DNA of 64,000 bases. Source: Georgenia soli. GTDB taxonomy: Bacteria > Actinomycetota > Actinomycetes > Actinomycetales > Actinomycetaceae. The stretch spans positions 1,736,001 to 1,800,000 of the forward strand of contig NZ_PDJI01000004.1 of the NCBI RefSeq assembly GCF_002563695.1, written 5' to 3'. Below the pieces are notes generated by a model. It worked only from the letters and a program-made list of their open reading frames with translations, made no database searches and was not told where the DNA came from. The position numbers and the translations under genes are program-made. Below, one piece after another: positions 1-7,831 of the stretch (positions are counted from its first letter, which is position 1; each line of letters begins with the position of its first letter).

Positions 1-934
1 CCTCGGCCAGCGGCCGGGCCAGGACGGTGGGGCGCAGGTCCATCCGGGCGGCGATCCGCAGGAACTCCTCGCCGTCCGCCCGCGTGTTCGCCGTGACGCT
101 GCGGACCTCCTTCTCGTAGAAGAGCTCCCGCTCGTACACCAGCGGCGGCACGTCGCTGAGGTGGATGCCGGCGATGACGAGCACGCCGCCGCGGTCGAGG
201 GCGCGCAGCGCGGTGGGGACGAGGTGCCCGACCGGGGCGAAGAGGATCGCGGCGTCGAGCGGCTCGGGCGGCACGGCGTCGGCCGGTCCGGCGGAGGCGG
301 CCCCGAGGGCGAGCGCGAGCTCCCGGGCGCGTTCGGACCGGGTGAGCACGTGGACGGTGGCCCCCTGCCGGACCGCGACCTGGGCCACGAGGTGGGCGGA
401 GGCCCCGAACCCGTAGATGCCCAGGCGACCGCCGGGCGGCAGCGTCGCCCGCCGGAGCGCGCGGTACCCGACGATGCCGGAGCACAGCAGCGGTGCGGCA
501 GCGGTCGCAGGCAGCGTCTCGGGGAGGCGGTAGGCGAAGCGCTCGTCGACGAGCGTGGCGCCGGCGAACCCGCCGTCGGCGTCCCAGCCGGTGAACCGGG
601 CCCGCGGGCAGAGGTTCTCCCGCCCCGTCCGGCACCAGCGGCAGGCGCCACAGGTGCCGCGCAGCCACGCCACGCCCACCCGGTCCCCCACGGAGAGCCG
701 CTCGCACCCCGGCCCGACGGCGTCCACCCGGCCGACCACCTCGTGGCCGGGCACCGTGCGCGGGCGCCGGGGCGCGAGGTCGCCCTCGGCGAGGTGGAGG
801 TCGGTGCGGCAGACGCCGCACGCCTCGACCGTCAGCCGTACCTCCCCGGGCCCGGGCACTGGCTCCGGGATCTCGGTCCACCGCAGCGGCCCGCCCGCGA
901 CCGGCCCCGGACGTTCTACCACCCACGCCCGCAT
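1..934 (-). CDS. Zinc-dependent alcohol dehydrogenase (3' end cut by window edge)
   Basis: Medium-chain zinc alcohol dehydrogenase, presumably NAD(P)-dependent oxidation of an alcohol in the cytoplasm; substrate unknown. The visible 311 residues start MRAWVVERPGP and show the catalytic zinc region (GVCRTDLHLAEG, then GHEVVGRVDAVGPG) and the structural zinc cysteines (CGACRWC followed by LCPRARF). A Rossmann segment GIYGFGASAHLVAQVA follows, as in the AdhA/AdhP subgroup. The ATG at 934 has GGGAGG just upstream. The stop lies beyond base 1; the family is usually about 330-345 aa, so little is missing. No operon partner is visible. Confidence 0.9.
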   Translation of the reverse strand, partial: MRAWVVERPGPVAGGPLRWTEIPEPVPGPGEVRLTVEACGVCRTDLHLAEGDLAPRRPRTVPGHEVVGRVDAVGPGCERLSVGDRVGVAWLRGTCGACRWCRTGRENLCPRARFTGWDADGGFAGATLVDERFAYRLPETLPATAAAPLLCSGIVGYRALRRATLPPGGRLGIYGFGASAHLVAQVAVRQGATVHVLTRSERARELALALGAASAGPADAVPPEPLDAAILFAPVGHLVPTALRALDRGGVLVIAGIHLSDVPPLVYERELFYEKEVRSVTANTRADGEEFLRIAARMDLRPTVLARPLAE

Positions 935-1141
935 GGCTACCTCCCGCCCCCAGCGTCGCACCGCCCGGCGCGGGCCACCAGGAGTTCGCGCGCGGCAACG
1001 CGTGCGGCCCTCGGCGCGGGGCGGGTGTGCAGGACGCGAGGCGCCCGTCCGGCACGTCGGCGTGGCCGCCCCGCCGTATGCTCGACACGTTCCCCGGGGG
1101 CCTCGACCGGCAGCGCTGCCGCGCCGCACGGAAGGAGCGCA

Positions 1142-1471
1142 ATGGGTCCCCGGGTCGCCGGCACCGCCCCCCGACGCACGCGACGGCGGTGGGTGTCCGC
1201 CGTCGGCCTCCTCGCCGTCGCCGCCCTCCTGGTCACCGGCTGCGCGGCCGGCCCCAACCCCGACGCCGGACCGGCCGGCGCGGGCTTCTGGCTGGGTCTG
1301 TGGCACGGGCTGATCCTGCCGGTCACGTTCATCGTCTCCTTGTTCAACGACGACGTGTCCATCTACGAGGTCGCCAACAACGGCAACTGGTACGACTTCG
1401 GCTACTGCGTCGGGCTGTCGATGTTCTTCTCCGCCGGCCCGGCCGCCGGCGCGGCGAACCGGCGGCGCTAG
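1142..1471 (+). CDS. Small putative lipoprotein, function unknown
   Basis: A 109-aa protein. The N-terminus is arginine-rich, followed by a hydrophobic stretch ending in a lipobox (LLVTGC, Cys34), so it is probably a membrane-anchored lipoprotein. After a Gly/Pro linker there is a second hydrophobic segment (WHGLILPVTFIVSLF) and a tryptophan/tyrosine-rich end with motif NNGNWYDFGY. The ATG at 1142 follows GGAAGGAG, and a TATGCT -10-like box lies at 1077-1082. A longer in-frame extension upstream is antisense to the dehydrogenase and was discarded. I recognise no characterised family. Confidence 0.75.
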   Translation: MGPRVAGTAPRRTRRRWVSAVGLLAVAALLVTGCAAGPNPDAGPAGAGFWLGLWHGLILPVTFIVSLFNDDVSIYEVANNGNWYDFGYCVGLSMFFSAGPAAGAANRRR

Positions 1472-1606
1472 GGCTGGCCGGGACGTTCGGCCCGGGCGGG
1501 TACGGGACGTTGGCCCCTGTCGCGCCGCCGCGCGCGCCCCGACGATGGAAGCAGCCCTCGCAGGCGAGCCCGGGACGCCCGGGCCGGTCGAGAGGAAGTG
1601 GTGGCG

Positions 1607-2293
1607 ATGGGGCTGCAAGAAACGGAGCGAGGGTCCGGGACCGCCCGACGGCGGATGCCCTCGAACGTCCTCTGGGGGGTGCTGCTGCTCCTCGGGGGCC
1701 TGCTGCTCATGCTCGACTACCTGGACGTCCTGCCGGGCGCCTGGGCGGTGTGGGCGGTGGCGTTCGGCGTGGCCGGGGCGGCGTTCCTGTACGTCTTCCT
1801 CACCCAGCGCGAGCAGTGGTGGGCAGCCATCCCGGCGGGCTGGCTGTTCGGCCTCACCGGCGTGATGGTCTGGGAGCAGATCGCCGGCGCCGGTGACGAC
1901 CGCGGCGGGGCGCTCCTGCTCGGTCTCGGCGGTCTGGGCTTCTGGGCCGTGTACGCCCGCTCGCACGAGAGCTGGTGGGCGGTCATCCCGGGCGGCGCGC
2001 TCGTGACGCTGTCCGTCATGGGCATGGTGGACGGCTCGGCGGGCGACAACACCATGGGCTCGATGCTGTTCTTCGGGCTCGCCGTGACGTTCGCGCTGCT
2101 GACCGTGCTGCCCGGCGCCCGGATGAGGTGGCCGGGGATCGTGGCGGCCGGGCTCGCCGTCATCGGCATCCTGACCGCGCTGGGCGCCGACGACGCGATC
2201 ACCATGGCGAACTTCGTGGTGCTCATGGGGGTGGGCGGCTACCTCATCTGGCGCGCGATCGGTCCGCGGCGACCGCACCAGCCCGGCGTCTGA
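1607..2293 (+). CDS. Multi-pass membrane protein, function unknown
   Basis: A 228-aa protein with about seven hydrophobic segments, so an integral inner-membrane protein. Two segments look duplicated: REQWWAAIPAGWLFGLTG near residue 70 and HESWWAVIPGGALVTLSV near residue 125. The ATG at 1607 is chosen over GTG 1598 and GTG 1601 because GAGGAAG lies 8 nt before it. The gene stands alone between a lipoprotein gene and a convergent small gene, with a strong hairpin just after its stop. No enzymatic motif is visible. Confidence 0.8.
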   Translation: MGLQETERGSGTARRRMPSNVLWGVLLLLGGLLLMLDYLDVLPGAWAVWAVAFGVAGAAFLYVFLTQREQWWAAIPAGWLFGLTGVMVWEQIAGAGDDRGGALLLGLGGLGFWAVYARSHESWWAVIPGGALVTLSVMGMVDGSAGDNTMGSMLFFGLAVTFALLTVLPGARMRWPGIVAAGLAVIGILTALGADDAITMANFVVLMGVGGYLIWRAIGPRRPHQPGV

Positions 2294-2301
2294 GCCGCAC
2301 A

Positions 2302-2339
2302 CGAGACCCCGCCGGTGCGACGGCACGGGCGGGGTCTCG
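2302..2339. terminator. Bidirectional terminator hairpin
   Basis: Perfect 12-bp inverted repeat CGAGACCCCGCC / GGCGGGGTCTCG with a 14-nt loop. It lies between the convergent genes ending at 2293 (+) and 2348 (-). There is no clear U tract, so it may act as an actinobacterial U-less terminator. Confidence 0.7.
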
Positions 2340-2347
2340 GGCGGGCG

Positions 2348-2575
2348 TCAGATGAGGTTCTCGACCCGGCGGATCATGTCGATGCTCGGGAACTGGTCCT
2401 CGCGGATGCGCGAGAGCAGCTCCTCCGCGTACCAGGGCACCTCTCGCGGCTCGAGCAGCGACTCGATGGTGTCGAGCATGGTCGCGGAGGGGTACTGGTC
2501 GGCCTGCACCTTGTCGAGCAGGGCACGGAGCAGCTCCTTGCGGGCGTCGTACCTCTGGGTCTCCTGGTCCGCCAT
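2348..2575 (-). CDS. Small conserved-looking protein with internal duplication
   Basis: A 75-aa acidic, soluble protein starting MADQETQRYD. It consists of two similar helical halves: LLDKVQADQYPSATMLDTIE (about residues 19-38) and LLSRIREDQFPSIDMIRRVE (about 53-72), sharing the core DQ(Y/F)PS..M. Start chosen at ATG 2575 with GAGGGAG upstream; the longer in-frame extension runs back over the tRNA gene and is not credible. Transcribed alone, convergent to the membrane protein. Function unknown; the repeat suggests a small helical module, perhaps a protein-binding one. Confidence 0.8.
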   Translation of the reverse strand: MADQETQRYDARKELLRALLDKVQADQYPSATMLDTIESLLEPREVPWYAEELLSRIREDQFPSIDMIRRVENLI

Positions 2576-2690
2576 CGTTCGCTCCCTCGCACGGTGGGTG
2601 GGTACTGCAGGGAGCCACCAGGCTAGGTCGTGACGGCACCACCGGCGACCGCTGGGAAGACCGCGAGCAGCACAAGGTTGGAAAGACAGA

Positions 2691-2719
2691 AGCGGCGCGA
2701 TCCTGAGGATCGCGCCGCT
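2691..2719 (-). terminator. Intrinsic terminator of tRNA-Arg
   Basis: Perfect 13-bp stem (AGCGGCGCGATCC / GGATCGCGCCGCT) with a 3-nt loop, starting 11 nt downstream of the tRNA 3' end on the minus strand. It is followed by a T-rich TCTGTCTTTC tract. Confidence 0.85.
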
Positions 2720-2729
2720 TTCCCTGCTG

Positions 2730-2802
2730 TGCGCCCGGAGGGACTCGAACCCCCAACCTTCTGATCCGTAGTCAGATGCTCTATCCATTGAGCTACGGGC
2801 GC
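2730..2802 (-). tRNA. tRNA-Arg (anticodon ACG)
   Basis: A 73-nt cloverleaf on the minus strand. The acceptor stem GCGCCCG/CGGGCGC pairs perfectly, the discriminator is A, and the T arm contains GGTTCGAGTCC. The anticodon stem TCTGA/TCAGA closes loop CTACGGA with anticodon ACG, normally modified to ICG to read CGU, CGC and CGA. CCA is not encoded. Confidence 0.97.
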
Positions 2803-2897
2803 GTGGCCGCTTGGGCCGAAGAAGACTCTATCGTGCCTGCGGACCCGGACCAAACCGCGGGGTGGGTGAGGGTGGTCACGTCGTCGGCGAGGTGTGC

Positions 2898-3680
2898 TCA
2901 CGCCATCGTCGGGGCCGTCAGCCCGGGGACGTCGGCGAAGGAGTACGGCGGCCACGGGCCGAGGTAGCGGATCACGGCGGCCGGCTCCTCGTCCTGGATG
3001 GCAGCGAGCTCGCGCCCCACCCCGGGAACCGCGTCCCGGGGCACGAGCAGCGAGACGGTGAGCACGGAGACGACCCCCTCGCCGGGGCGGGCGCTGCGGT
3101 TCTCGCTCAGCTCCTCGGACACCGCGGCGAGCCGGCGCCGGTACTGCTGGTACCTCTCGTCCGCGAGCGCGTCGGTGACCTCTCGCTCGAGCTGGTCCAG
3201 GCGCTTGCGCATCAGACGGCGGACCCCCTGCGGACGGGTCTCGAGCTCGGCCTGCATGGCCACCACGTCCGGGTTCCGCCCGCCCACCTGGTGCTGGTCC
3301 AGCCCGATCTCGACCCGCAGCTCCACCCGGTCCTTCAGGGCGTCGAGCCGCTCCCGCAGCTGCTGCGCACCTGCGCCGAGCCACTCCTGGAGCCGCGCGC
3401 GGGCCGGGGTCTCCTCGCCCTCGGCGACGATGACGTTGAAGCTCATGGGCAGCACCGTCCCCGTGCGCTCCCACACCCGCTCCACGACGTCGCTGTGCTC
3501 GACGACCCACCGCCTGACGTCGTCGTCGGCCCCCTCGTACGGGCCGGCCGCGTGCCGGTGGACGACGGCGGCCACGTCGTCGGGCCCGGTCACCACCTCC
3601 AGGGCGGCGCCGTCGATGCCCGTGCCGAGATCGGCAGGCTCACCGGCCACCACCGCGTAGACGTACAGGCCCGTGGTCAC
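2898..3680 (-). CDS. gvpL: Gas vesicle protein GvpL/GvpF family (last gene of gvp operon)
   Basis: A 260-aa GvpL/GvpF-family protein. Known family members assist gas vesicle shell assembly and GvpF binds GvpA. Family features are the N-terminal LYVYAVVAG strand, the VLPMSFNVIV region near residue 80, and the C-terminal YLGPWPPYSFADV signature. The GTG at 3680 is preferred over an upstream ATG at 3710 because GGAAGGAGGG precedes it and it overlaps the gvpK stop as GTGA, giving translational coupling. The start MTTGLYVY also matches the family. It is the promoter-distal gene of the operon; tRNA-Arg lies downstream on the same strand. Confidence 0.92.
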   Translation of the reverse strand: MTTGLYVYAVVAGEPADLGTGIDGAALEVVTGPDDVAAVVHRHAAGPYEGADDDVRRWVVEHSDVVERVWERTGTVLPMSFNVIVAEGEETPARARLQEWLGAGAQQLRERLDALKDRVELRVEIGLDQHQVGGRNPDVVAMQAELETRPQGVRRLMRKRLDQLEREVTDALADERYQQYRRRLAAVSEELSENRSARPGEGVVSVLTVSLLVPRDAVPGVGRELAAIQDEEPAAVIRYLGPWPPYSFADVPGLTAPTMA

Positions 3681-4000
3681 GCGCCCTCCTTCCGGGCCTC
3701 CTCGACCCACCTCGCCGGGTTGATGAGCTTGTCGACGACCTCGTCGACGACGTCGTCGAGACCGCGCCGCAGGTCCGCGACCGAGGTGGTCAGCCCGTGG
3801 TCCTGCTTGATCTGCTCGAGTGCGTCGTCGAGGTCGAGGAGCGCCTGGCCGAGTCGCTCCTGCTCCTCCTCGGTCAGCTCGCCGCCCTCGATCCTGCGGA
3901 TCGCCTGGCTCTCCAGGGCCTCCTCGATCACCTCCACCAGCGTGATCACGAGCGTGAGCACCCCGTTCTTCAGGCTCTTCTCGTCGATCTTCAGCGTCAT
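3677..4000 (-). CDS. gvpK: Gas vesicle protein GvpK
   Basis: A 107-aa GvpK, a minor gas vesicle protein needed for vesicle formation in other bacteria. The family core is clear: KNGVLTLVITLVEVIEEALE, then IRRIEGGELTEEEQERLG and LLDLDDALEQIKQDHGL. The length is normal. The ATG at 4000 overlaps the preceding stop as ATGA, and its own stop overlaps the gvpL start as GTGA, so it is probably translated by reinitiation. Confidence 0.95.
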   Translation of the reverse strand: MTLKIDEKSLKNGVLTLVITLVEVIEEALESQAIRRIEGGELTEEEQERLGQALLDLDDALEQIKQDHGLTTSVADLRRGLDDVVDEVVDKLINPARWVEEARKEGA

Positions 4001-4950
4001 GGCTTCCCTCCTGCCCCCGCGGACAGCTCCGGACGCGCCGCTCGCGAGGCGCGCCGGAGCGCTCGCACCCAGGGCCCGGGGTCCTGGGCGGCGAACCGCA
4101 CGCCGCCCGTGGGCGTGCGGACGACGACGACGGCGGAGCCCGCCGGGGTCCGGCCGCTCTCGACGTCGACGGACAGCAGCTGCTCCGCCCGCAGCCGCAC
4201 GGCCGGCCGCTGGTCGAGGGCCCCCTTCCAGGTCACTCCCCCGGCACGGTCGACGACGGCGGTCCCGCCGCGCCACACCGGCCCGCTCGCGAGCTGCTCC
4301 TGGTACCAGAGGCTGCCCTCGTGCGCGGCCGACTCCGGCCGCGGGTTCCGCGCCGGCGCGGCCGGACCGATCCCCTGCTCGCGGAGCATGCCGTGGAGGC
4401 GCTCCGGTGCAGCGGCGGACAGGGTGGCCGTGCCGTCGGTGGTCGTGACGGCGAGCCGGACGCGGTCCTCGCCGCCGATGCTGCGCTCCGTGCGGAGGTC
4501 GACGCCTGTGACGTCCTCCAGGCGCGCCTGCCACAGCACCTCCTTGGGGTCCGCCCGCCACACGATCAGCCGGCGCGACGTCAGGTACACCGTGCCCGGG
4601 CGCCAGGTGCCGTGCCGCTCGTCGTCACGGTGCCCGCCGGCCATCCGCATGACGATCTCCTCGTCCTCGGCGAGCGGGAGGTGACGCGAGACGGAGCGCC
4701 TGACCCACTCGCGGGTCTGCTCGTCCCAGGATCGCATCATCCCGTACTCGAGCATCGTCTCGATGCCGGCGATCGTGGCCCGCAGGTTCACCCCGATGAG
4801 CGGGATGTCGGCCACGGTGATGATGAGGTCGAGGTCGAGGTAGACGCCCTTGTTGAGCAGCACCTCCAGCAGGTCGGGCAGCGTGGCACCCAGGTCGCGC
4901 GTGGGCTCCATCGCCCGCGGGGCGACCGCCTGGGCGGCGGGCTCAGCCAT
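3997..4950 (-). CDS. gvpS: GvpA-like (GvpS type) protein fused to two PH/GRAM-like domains
   Basis: A 317-aa protein. Residues 21-75 are a GvpA-superfamily domain of GvpS/M type (LLNKGVYLDLDLIITVADIP, LRATIAGIETMLEYG). Stand-alone homologues are about 80-100 aa. The remaining 240 residues look like two beta-rich PH/GRAM-like modules: about 92-191 (GTVYLTSRRLIVWRADPKEV) and about 212-302 (GGTAVVDRAGGVTWKG ... WVRALRRASR). The domain call for the extension is inferred by eye. The ATG at 4950 overlaps the end of gvpJ by 8 nt and the stop overlaps gvpK. It could tether the vesicle to lipid or to a protein surface. Confidence 0.8.
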   Translation of the reverse strand: MAEPAAQAVAPRAMEPTRDLGATLPDLLEVLLNKGVYLDLDLIITVADIPLIGVNLRATIAGIETMLEYGMMRSWDEQTREWVRRSVSRHLPLAEDEEIVMRMAGGHRDDERHGTWRPGTVYLTSRRLIVWRADPKEVLWQARLEDVTGVDLRTERSIGGEDRVRLAVTTTDGTATLSAAAPERLHGMLREQGIGPAAPARNPRPESAAHEGSLWYQEQLASGPVWRGGTAVVDRAGGVTWKGALDQRPAVRLRAEQLLSVDVESGRTPAGSAVVVVRTPTGGVRFAAQDPGPWVRALRRASRAARPELSAGAGGKP

Positions 4951-5518
4951 CGCGGTCCGGCACCTCTGCGCGGTCGGCCGCCTCGTCCTGGTCCGCCGTG
5001 TCGTCCTGATCGCGCTCGTCGTCGCGATCCGCCGTCTCGTCCTGATCCGGCTCGTCGTCGCGATCCGCCGTCTCGTCCTGATCCGGCTCGTCGTCGCTGC
5101 GGTCCGACCCCTCGACCTCGCCGCGGCCTGTCCCCTCGACCTCCGTCCGCTCGGCGGCACGCTGCGCCTGGGCGCTGCGCCACCCGCACCACGGGCAGAA
5201 CTCCTCCAGCAGCTGCGCGGTCGGCGACGTCTTGCCGCAGCTGGGGCACGTGTCCTTCTGCTCGATCGCCCGGCGCCACGCCAGCGTCTCGGTGTTGGTC
5301 CCGGCGGGGAACTCGAGCCCGTACTTCGCGGCCGTCTCGAAGGAGGCCAGAGCGGCACGGATGCGGATGCCCAGGAGCTCCACCCCGGCCACGGACACCA
5401 TGATGTCCGCGTTGAGCACGAGCCCCTTGTCGAGCAGCGTCTCGATGACGTGCACGAGCGACCCGTCCCTGTCGCGCTGCGGCTCGAGGCCACCGCTCCG
5501 CCCTGCGACCACGCTCAT
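4943..5518 (-). CDS. gvpJ: Gas vesicle protein GvpJ with zinc ribbon and acidic repeat tail
   Basis: A 191-aa protein in three parts. Residues about 18-72 are a GvpA-like domain of GvpJ type (LLDKGLVLNADIMVSVAGVE), a minor shell or tip component in other systems. Residues 91-113 form a zinc-ribbon-like unit with CPSC (C91, C94) and CPWC (C108, C111) spaced by 13. Residues 122-191 are very acidic and contain three 12-aa repeats of type DDEPDQDETADR. Canonical GvpJ lacks the ribbon and this tail. ATG at 5518. It begins 40 nt after gvpO and overlaps the next gene by 8 nt. Confidence 0.88.
   Translation of the reverse strand: MSVVAGRSGGLEPQRDRDGSLVHVIETLLDKGLVLNADIMVSVAGVELLGIRIRAALASFETAAKYGLEFPAGTNTETLAWRRAIEQKDTCPSCGKTSPTAQLLEEFCPWCGWRSAQAQRAAERTEVEGTGRGEVEGSDRSDDEPDQDETADRDDEPDQDETADRDDERDQDDTADQDEAADRAEVPDRDG
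4988..5095. repeat. 36-bp tandem repeat within gvpJ
   Basis: Three in-frame 36-bp copies encode residues 142-177 of GvpJ (DDEPDQDETADR twice, then DDERDQDDTADQ). The first two copies are almost identical at the nucleotide level, pointing to recent repeat expansion. Confidence 0.85.
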
Positions 5519-5558
5519 GCCCGGCCCCCTTCCTCCGGGTCAAGCCGCAAGAAGCCCA

Positions 5559-6419
5559 TCACTCCTCGGTGTGACCGCGCGCGTACCGCGCACGCCGACG
5601 GTAGCCCATGAGCTCGCCGTCGCCGTCGAGCTCGACCTCGTACTCCGCCATGATGTCTGCGGTGCTCGGGACGCGCGGGTCCTCGACCACCTCGATGAGC
5701 ACGATCCAGCTCTCGCCGTCGCGACGCACGCCGACCACGCCCTCGATGGTGCGGCTGGTCAGCTCGGCGAGCTGGTGGACGGCGAGCCGTGCGGCACGGC
5801 CTGCCCCGAGGCGCGGGCGACCTCGCCGGCCGTCGCCGTCCTCGTCCTCGTCATCGTCGCGCCGACGGCGCGGGCGGTCGTCAGCGTCCCGGTCATCCTG
5901 GTCGTGCCCCTGGGCTCGACGACGCGGACGCTCCTCGTCCGCTCCGCCGTCGTCCGACTCAGGGCGGCGGCGCGGGCGCTCCTGCTCGCCGCCACCTTCG
6001 CCGTCGTCTCCCTCGGGCCGTCGACGCGTGCGCTCCTGGTCGCCGCCGCCGTCACCGTCGTCTCCCTCGGGCCGTCGACGCGTGCGCTCCTGCTCGCCGC
6101 CACCTTCGCCGTCGTCTCCCTGGGGGCGCCGGCGCGGACGCTCGGTCTCGTCCCGACGGTTCTCGCTCCCGCCCGACGACGCACGGGCTTTCCCACCGTC
6201 GTCGTTGCCACGTGTCTCGGTGTCGGACTCCTGCGCGGACCGCGCCGGACGGGAGTCCGCGCTCTGGTCGCCCGACGACTCCTGCTTCGCCGGGCTCCCG
6301 GAGCTGCGCCGCGGCGCGTCCGACTGCTTCCGGGGCTGCTTCTGCGTCCGCGCGGCCCCCTCCCCCGCCTGTCGGCGCGGGGCCTCCCTGGTCGACGTCT
6401 CGGTGTCGGACTCGCTCAT
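5559..6419 (-). CDS. gvpO: Gas vesicle protein GvpO with long low-complexity N-terminus
   Basis: A 286-aa protein whose last about 85 residues (199-282) are the GvpO domain: AARLAVHQLAELTSRTIEGV, then ESWIVLIEVVEDPRVPSTAD and ELDGDGELMGYRRRARYARG. Residues 1-198 are predicted disordered: a mixed-charge start, then four imperfect 18-aa repeats (residues 93-162, type ERTRRRPEGDDGDGGGDQ) and an Arg/Asp-rich run. A basic patch followed by an acidic patch in each repeat suggests self-association. The ATG at 6419 overlaps the gvpG stop as ATGA. Streptomyces GvpO proteins also have charged N-termini, but repeat length varies. Confidence 0.92.
   Translation of the reverse strand: MSESDTETSTREAPRRQAGEGAARTQKQPRKQSDAPRRSSGSPAKQESSGDQSADSRPARSAQESDTETRGNDDGGKARASSGGSENRRDETERPRRRPQGDDGEGGGEQERTRRRPEGDDGDGGGDQERTRRRPEGDDGEGGGEQERPRRRPESDDGGADEERPRRRAQGHDQDDRDADDRPRRRRDDDEDEDGDGRRGRPRLGAGRAARLAVHQLAELTSRTIEGVVGVRRDGESWIVLIEVVEDPRVPSTADIMAEYEVELDGDGELMGYRRRARYARGHTEE
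5934..6143. repeat. 54-bp tandem repeat within gvpO
   Basis: Four in-frame copies (three of 54 bp, the last shortened) encode residues 93-162 of GvpO with alternating PRRRP and acidic-glycine blocks. Confidence 0.85.
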
Positions 6420-6670
6420 CGTCCCTCTCTCTGCCGGCGGTTCGCCTCGATCAGCCGTGCGACCAACGACTCCTCGAGTGCGTCCGCCTCGTCGTCACTG
6501 ATCTCGCCCCTCTCGCGTGCCTGTCCGACGTCATCCAGCTGCCGCCGGATCTTCCCGACGTCGTAGTACTCGCGCTCCGCCTCGTTGAGCACCTGCTCGG
6601 CGACCCAGATCGTCCCGCGCACGGGCGCGAGGGGAAGCGTGAACAGACCGCTGAGGAGCCCCACGCTCAC
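6416..6670 (-). CDS. gvpG: Gas vesicle protein GvpG
   Basis: An 84-aa GvpG, a small helical gas vesicle assembly protein. Family hallmarks: N-terminal FTLPLAPVRGTIWVAEQV, then REYYDVGKIRRQLDDV and an acidic turn GEISDDEADALE before a basic end. Normal length. The GTG at 6670 overlaps the gvpF stop as GTGA, and its own stop overlaps the gvpO start as ATGA. Confidence 0.95.
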   Translation of the reverse strand: MSVGLLSGLFTLPLAPVRGTIWVAEQVLNEAEREYYDVGKIRRQLDDVGQARERGEISDDEADALEESLVARLIEANRRQREGR

Positions 6671-7425
6671 TCCTCAGGCACGTAGTCGTACGGGGCCTGG
6701 GGCCCGACCAGACGGAAGACGATCCGGTCCGCGGTCCGTTCCGCCAGCGCCTCGAGCGCGTCCTCGAACGCCTTCTGCTGTGCGCGGCCGACGAGGGCGG
6801 CCGCCTCGAGGACGTCCTCGACCTGGCCGGTCTCCCGCTGGCGGAGCTCGAGGGCGAACGGGGTGATCTCCTCGACGAGCCGGGCGGCGTCCGCCTCACG
6901 CTTGCGGTCGAAGCCCTTCACCACCAGCTCGCCGAGCCGGATGCGGGCGTAGTACGTCGCGTCCTCCGGCTGGTCACGGGTCGCCTCGCGCAGCTGGCGG
7001 ATCTCCGGCTCCTCGTTCACCAGCTCGGCGAGCACGGCCTGCTCGACGTACTGGGCACGGACGGTGAACTGCACCGCGTCGGCCAGACGGCGGAGGTGCT
7101 CGGCGTAGCCGTCCAGCCGTTCGGCGGGCACGGCGTCCTCGATGGCGTCGACGTCCGGCACCGCGGTACCGAACCTCATCGGCAGCACGGCGACGGTCGA
7201 GGCGACGGTGTCGAGGACGTTCGCGTGAGCACGTACCTCGGCGGGCAGGCCCACGAGCTCTCCTCCCGGCAGCTCGGAGACCAGGGCGGCGACGTCACCG
7301 AGCCCGACCACCTGCACGCGCTCGCCGGCGACGCCCTCGAGGTCCTCGGGGACGTCGCTGTCGGCGAGCACGAGCCCGTAGACGTACAGCAGCGTGTCGA
7401 CCTCCTCCGGTGCGGGTGCCGTCAC
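6667..7425 (-). CDS. gvpF: Gas vesicle protein GvpF (GvpL/GvpF family)
   Basis: A 252-aa GvpL/GvpF-family protein, the second in this operon. Signature segments: [13 protein letters not shown] at the start, [17 protein letters not shown] near residue 80, helices with [20 protein letters not shown], and the terminal [16 protein letters not shown]. In other bacteria GvpF binds GvpA and helps nucleate the shell. It sits directly after gvpA, the usual actinobacterial order A-F-G. GTG at 7425 overlaps the gvpA stop (GTGA). Confidence 0.94.
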   Translation of the reverse strand: MTAPAPEEVDTLLYVYGLVLADSDVPEDLEGVAGERVQVVGLGDVAALVSELPGGELVGLPAEVRAHANVLDTVASTVAVLPMRFGTAVPDVDAIEDAVPAERLDGYAEHLRRLADAVQFTVRAQYVEQAVLAELVNEEPEIRQLREATRDQPEDATYYARIRLGELVVKGFDRKREADAARLVEEITPFALELRQRETGQVEDVLEAAALVGRAQQKAFEDALEALAERTADRIVFRLVGPQAPYDYVPEE

Positions 7426-7823
7426 GAGGACTCCTTCGCGGGGGCGCGGCGCCGTCGCTCCTCGCCGGAGCCCTTGTCGTCGTCGCCCCCGGTCAGGGCT
7501 TCCTTGGCGCTCGACAGCACTCCCTTGGTCTTACCGCGGGCCCCGCTCTCCGTCAGTCCCTCCATGAGCTCGGGCAGATCGCGTCCCCCTGTCTCCGCGA
7601 GGTTGAGCCGCCCGGTCGCCTCGGCGAACCGGAGATAGGTGTCGACGCTCGCGATGACGATACGGGCGTCGATCGTGATCAGCTCGATCCCGACGAGTGA
7701 CACCCGTACAAAGGCGTCGATGACCAAGCCCTTGTCGAGAATGATGTTGACGACGTCCGCGAGCGACGCGGACGAAGGACGGTCGACGTACCCGCCCCGG
7801 GACCTCGTGGTAACCGCACTCAT
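7422..7823 (-). CDS. gvpA: Gas vesicle structural protein GvpA
   Basis: A 133-aa protein whose residues 15-75 match the major shell protein Gvp[41 protein letters not shown] and [12 protein letters not shown]. This is the amphipathic helix-strand-strand-helix unit that builds the gas-permeable wall. The C-terminal 55 residues are a charged extension longer than in typical about 70-aa GvpA. The ATG at 7823 has a strong TAGGAGG site, stronger than those of its overlapped neighbours, fitting high expression. It begins 8 nt after the SRPBCC gene. Confidence 0.93.
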   Translation of the reverse strand: MSAVTTRSRGGYVDRPSSASLADVVNIILDKGLVIDAFVRVSLVGIELITIDARIVIASVDTYLRFAEATGRLNLAETGGRDLPELMEGLTESGARGKTKGVLSSAKEALTGGDDDKGSGEERRRRAPAKESS

Positions 7824-7831
7824 GGTGCCTC

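Noticed and set aside
161..1471. 436-aa plus-strand open frame covering the alcohol dehydrogenase region
   Set aside because: Only the last 109 codons (from 1142) have a ribosome site and a sensible protein; the rest is antisense to a clear dehydrogenase.
3681..3710. ATG at 3710 as start of gvpL
   Set aside because: It lies within gvpK and adds ten residues absent from the family; GTG 3680 has a strong ribosome site and the GTGA coupling.
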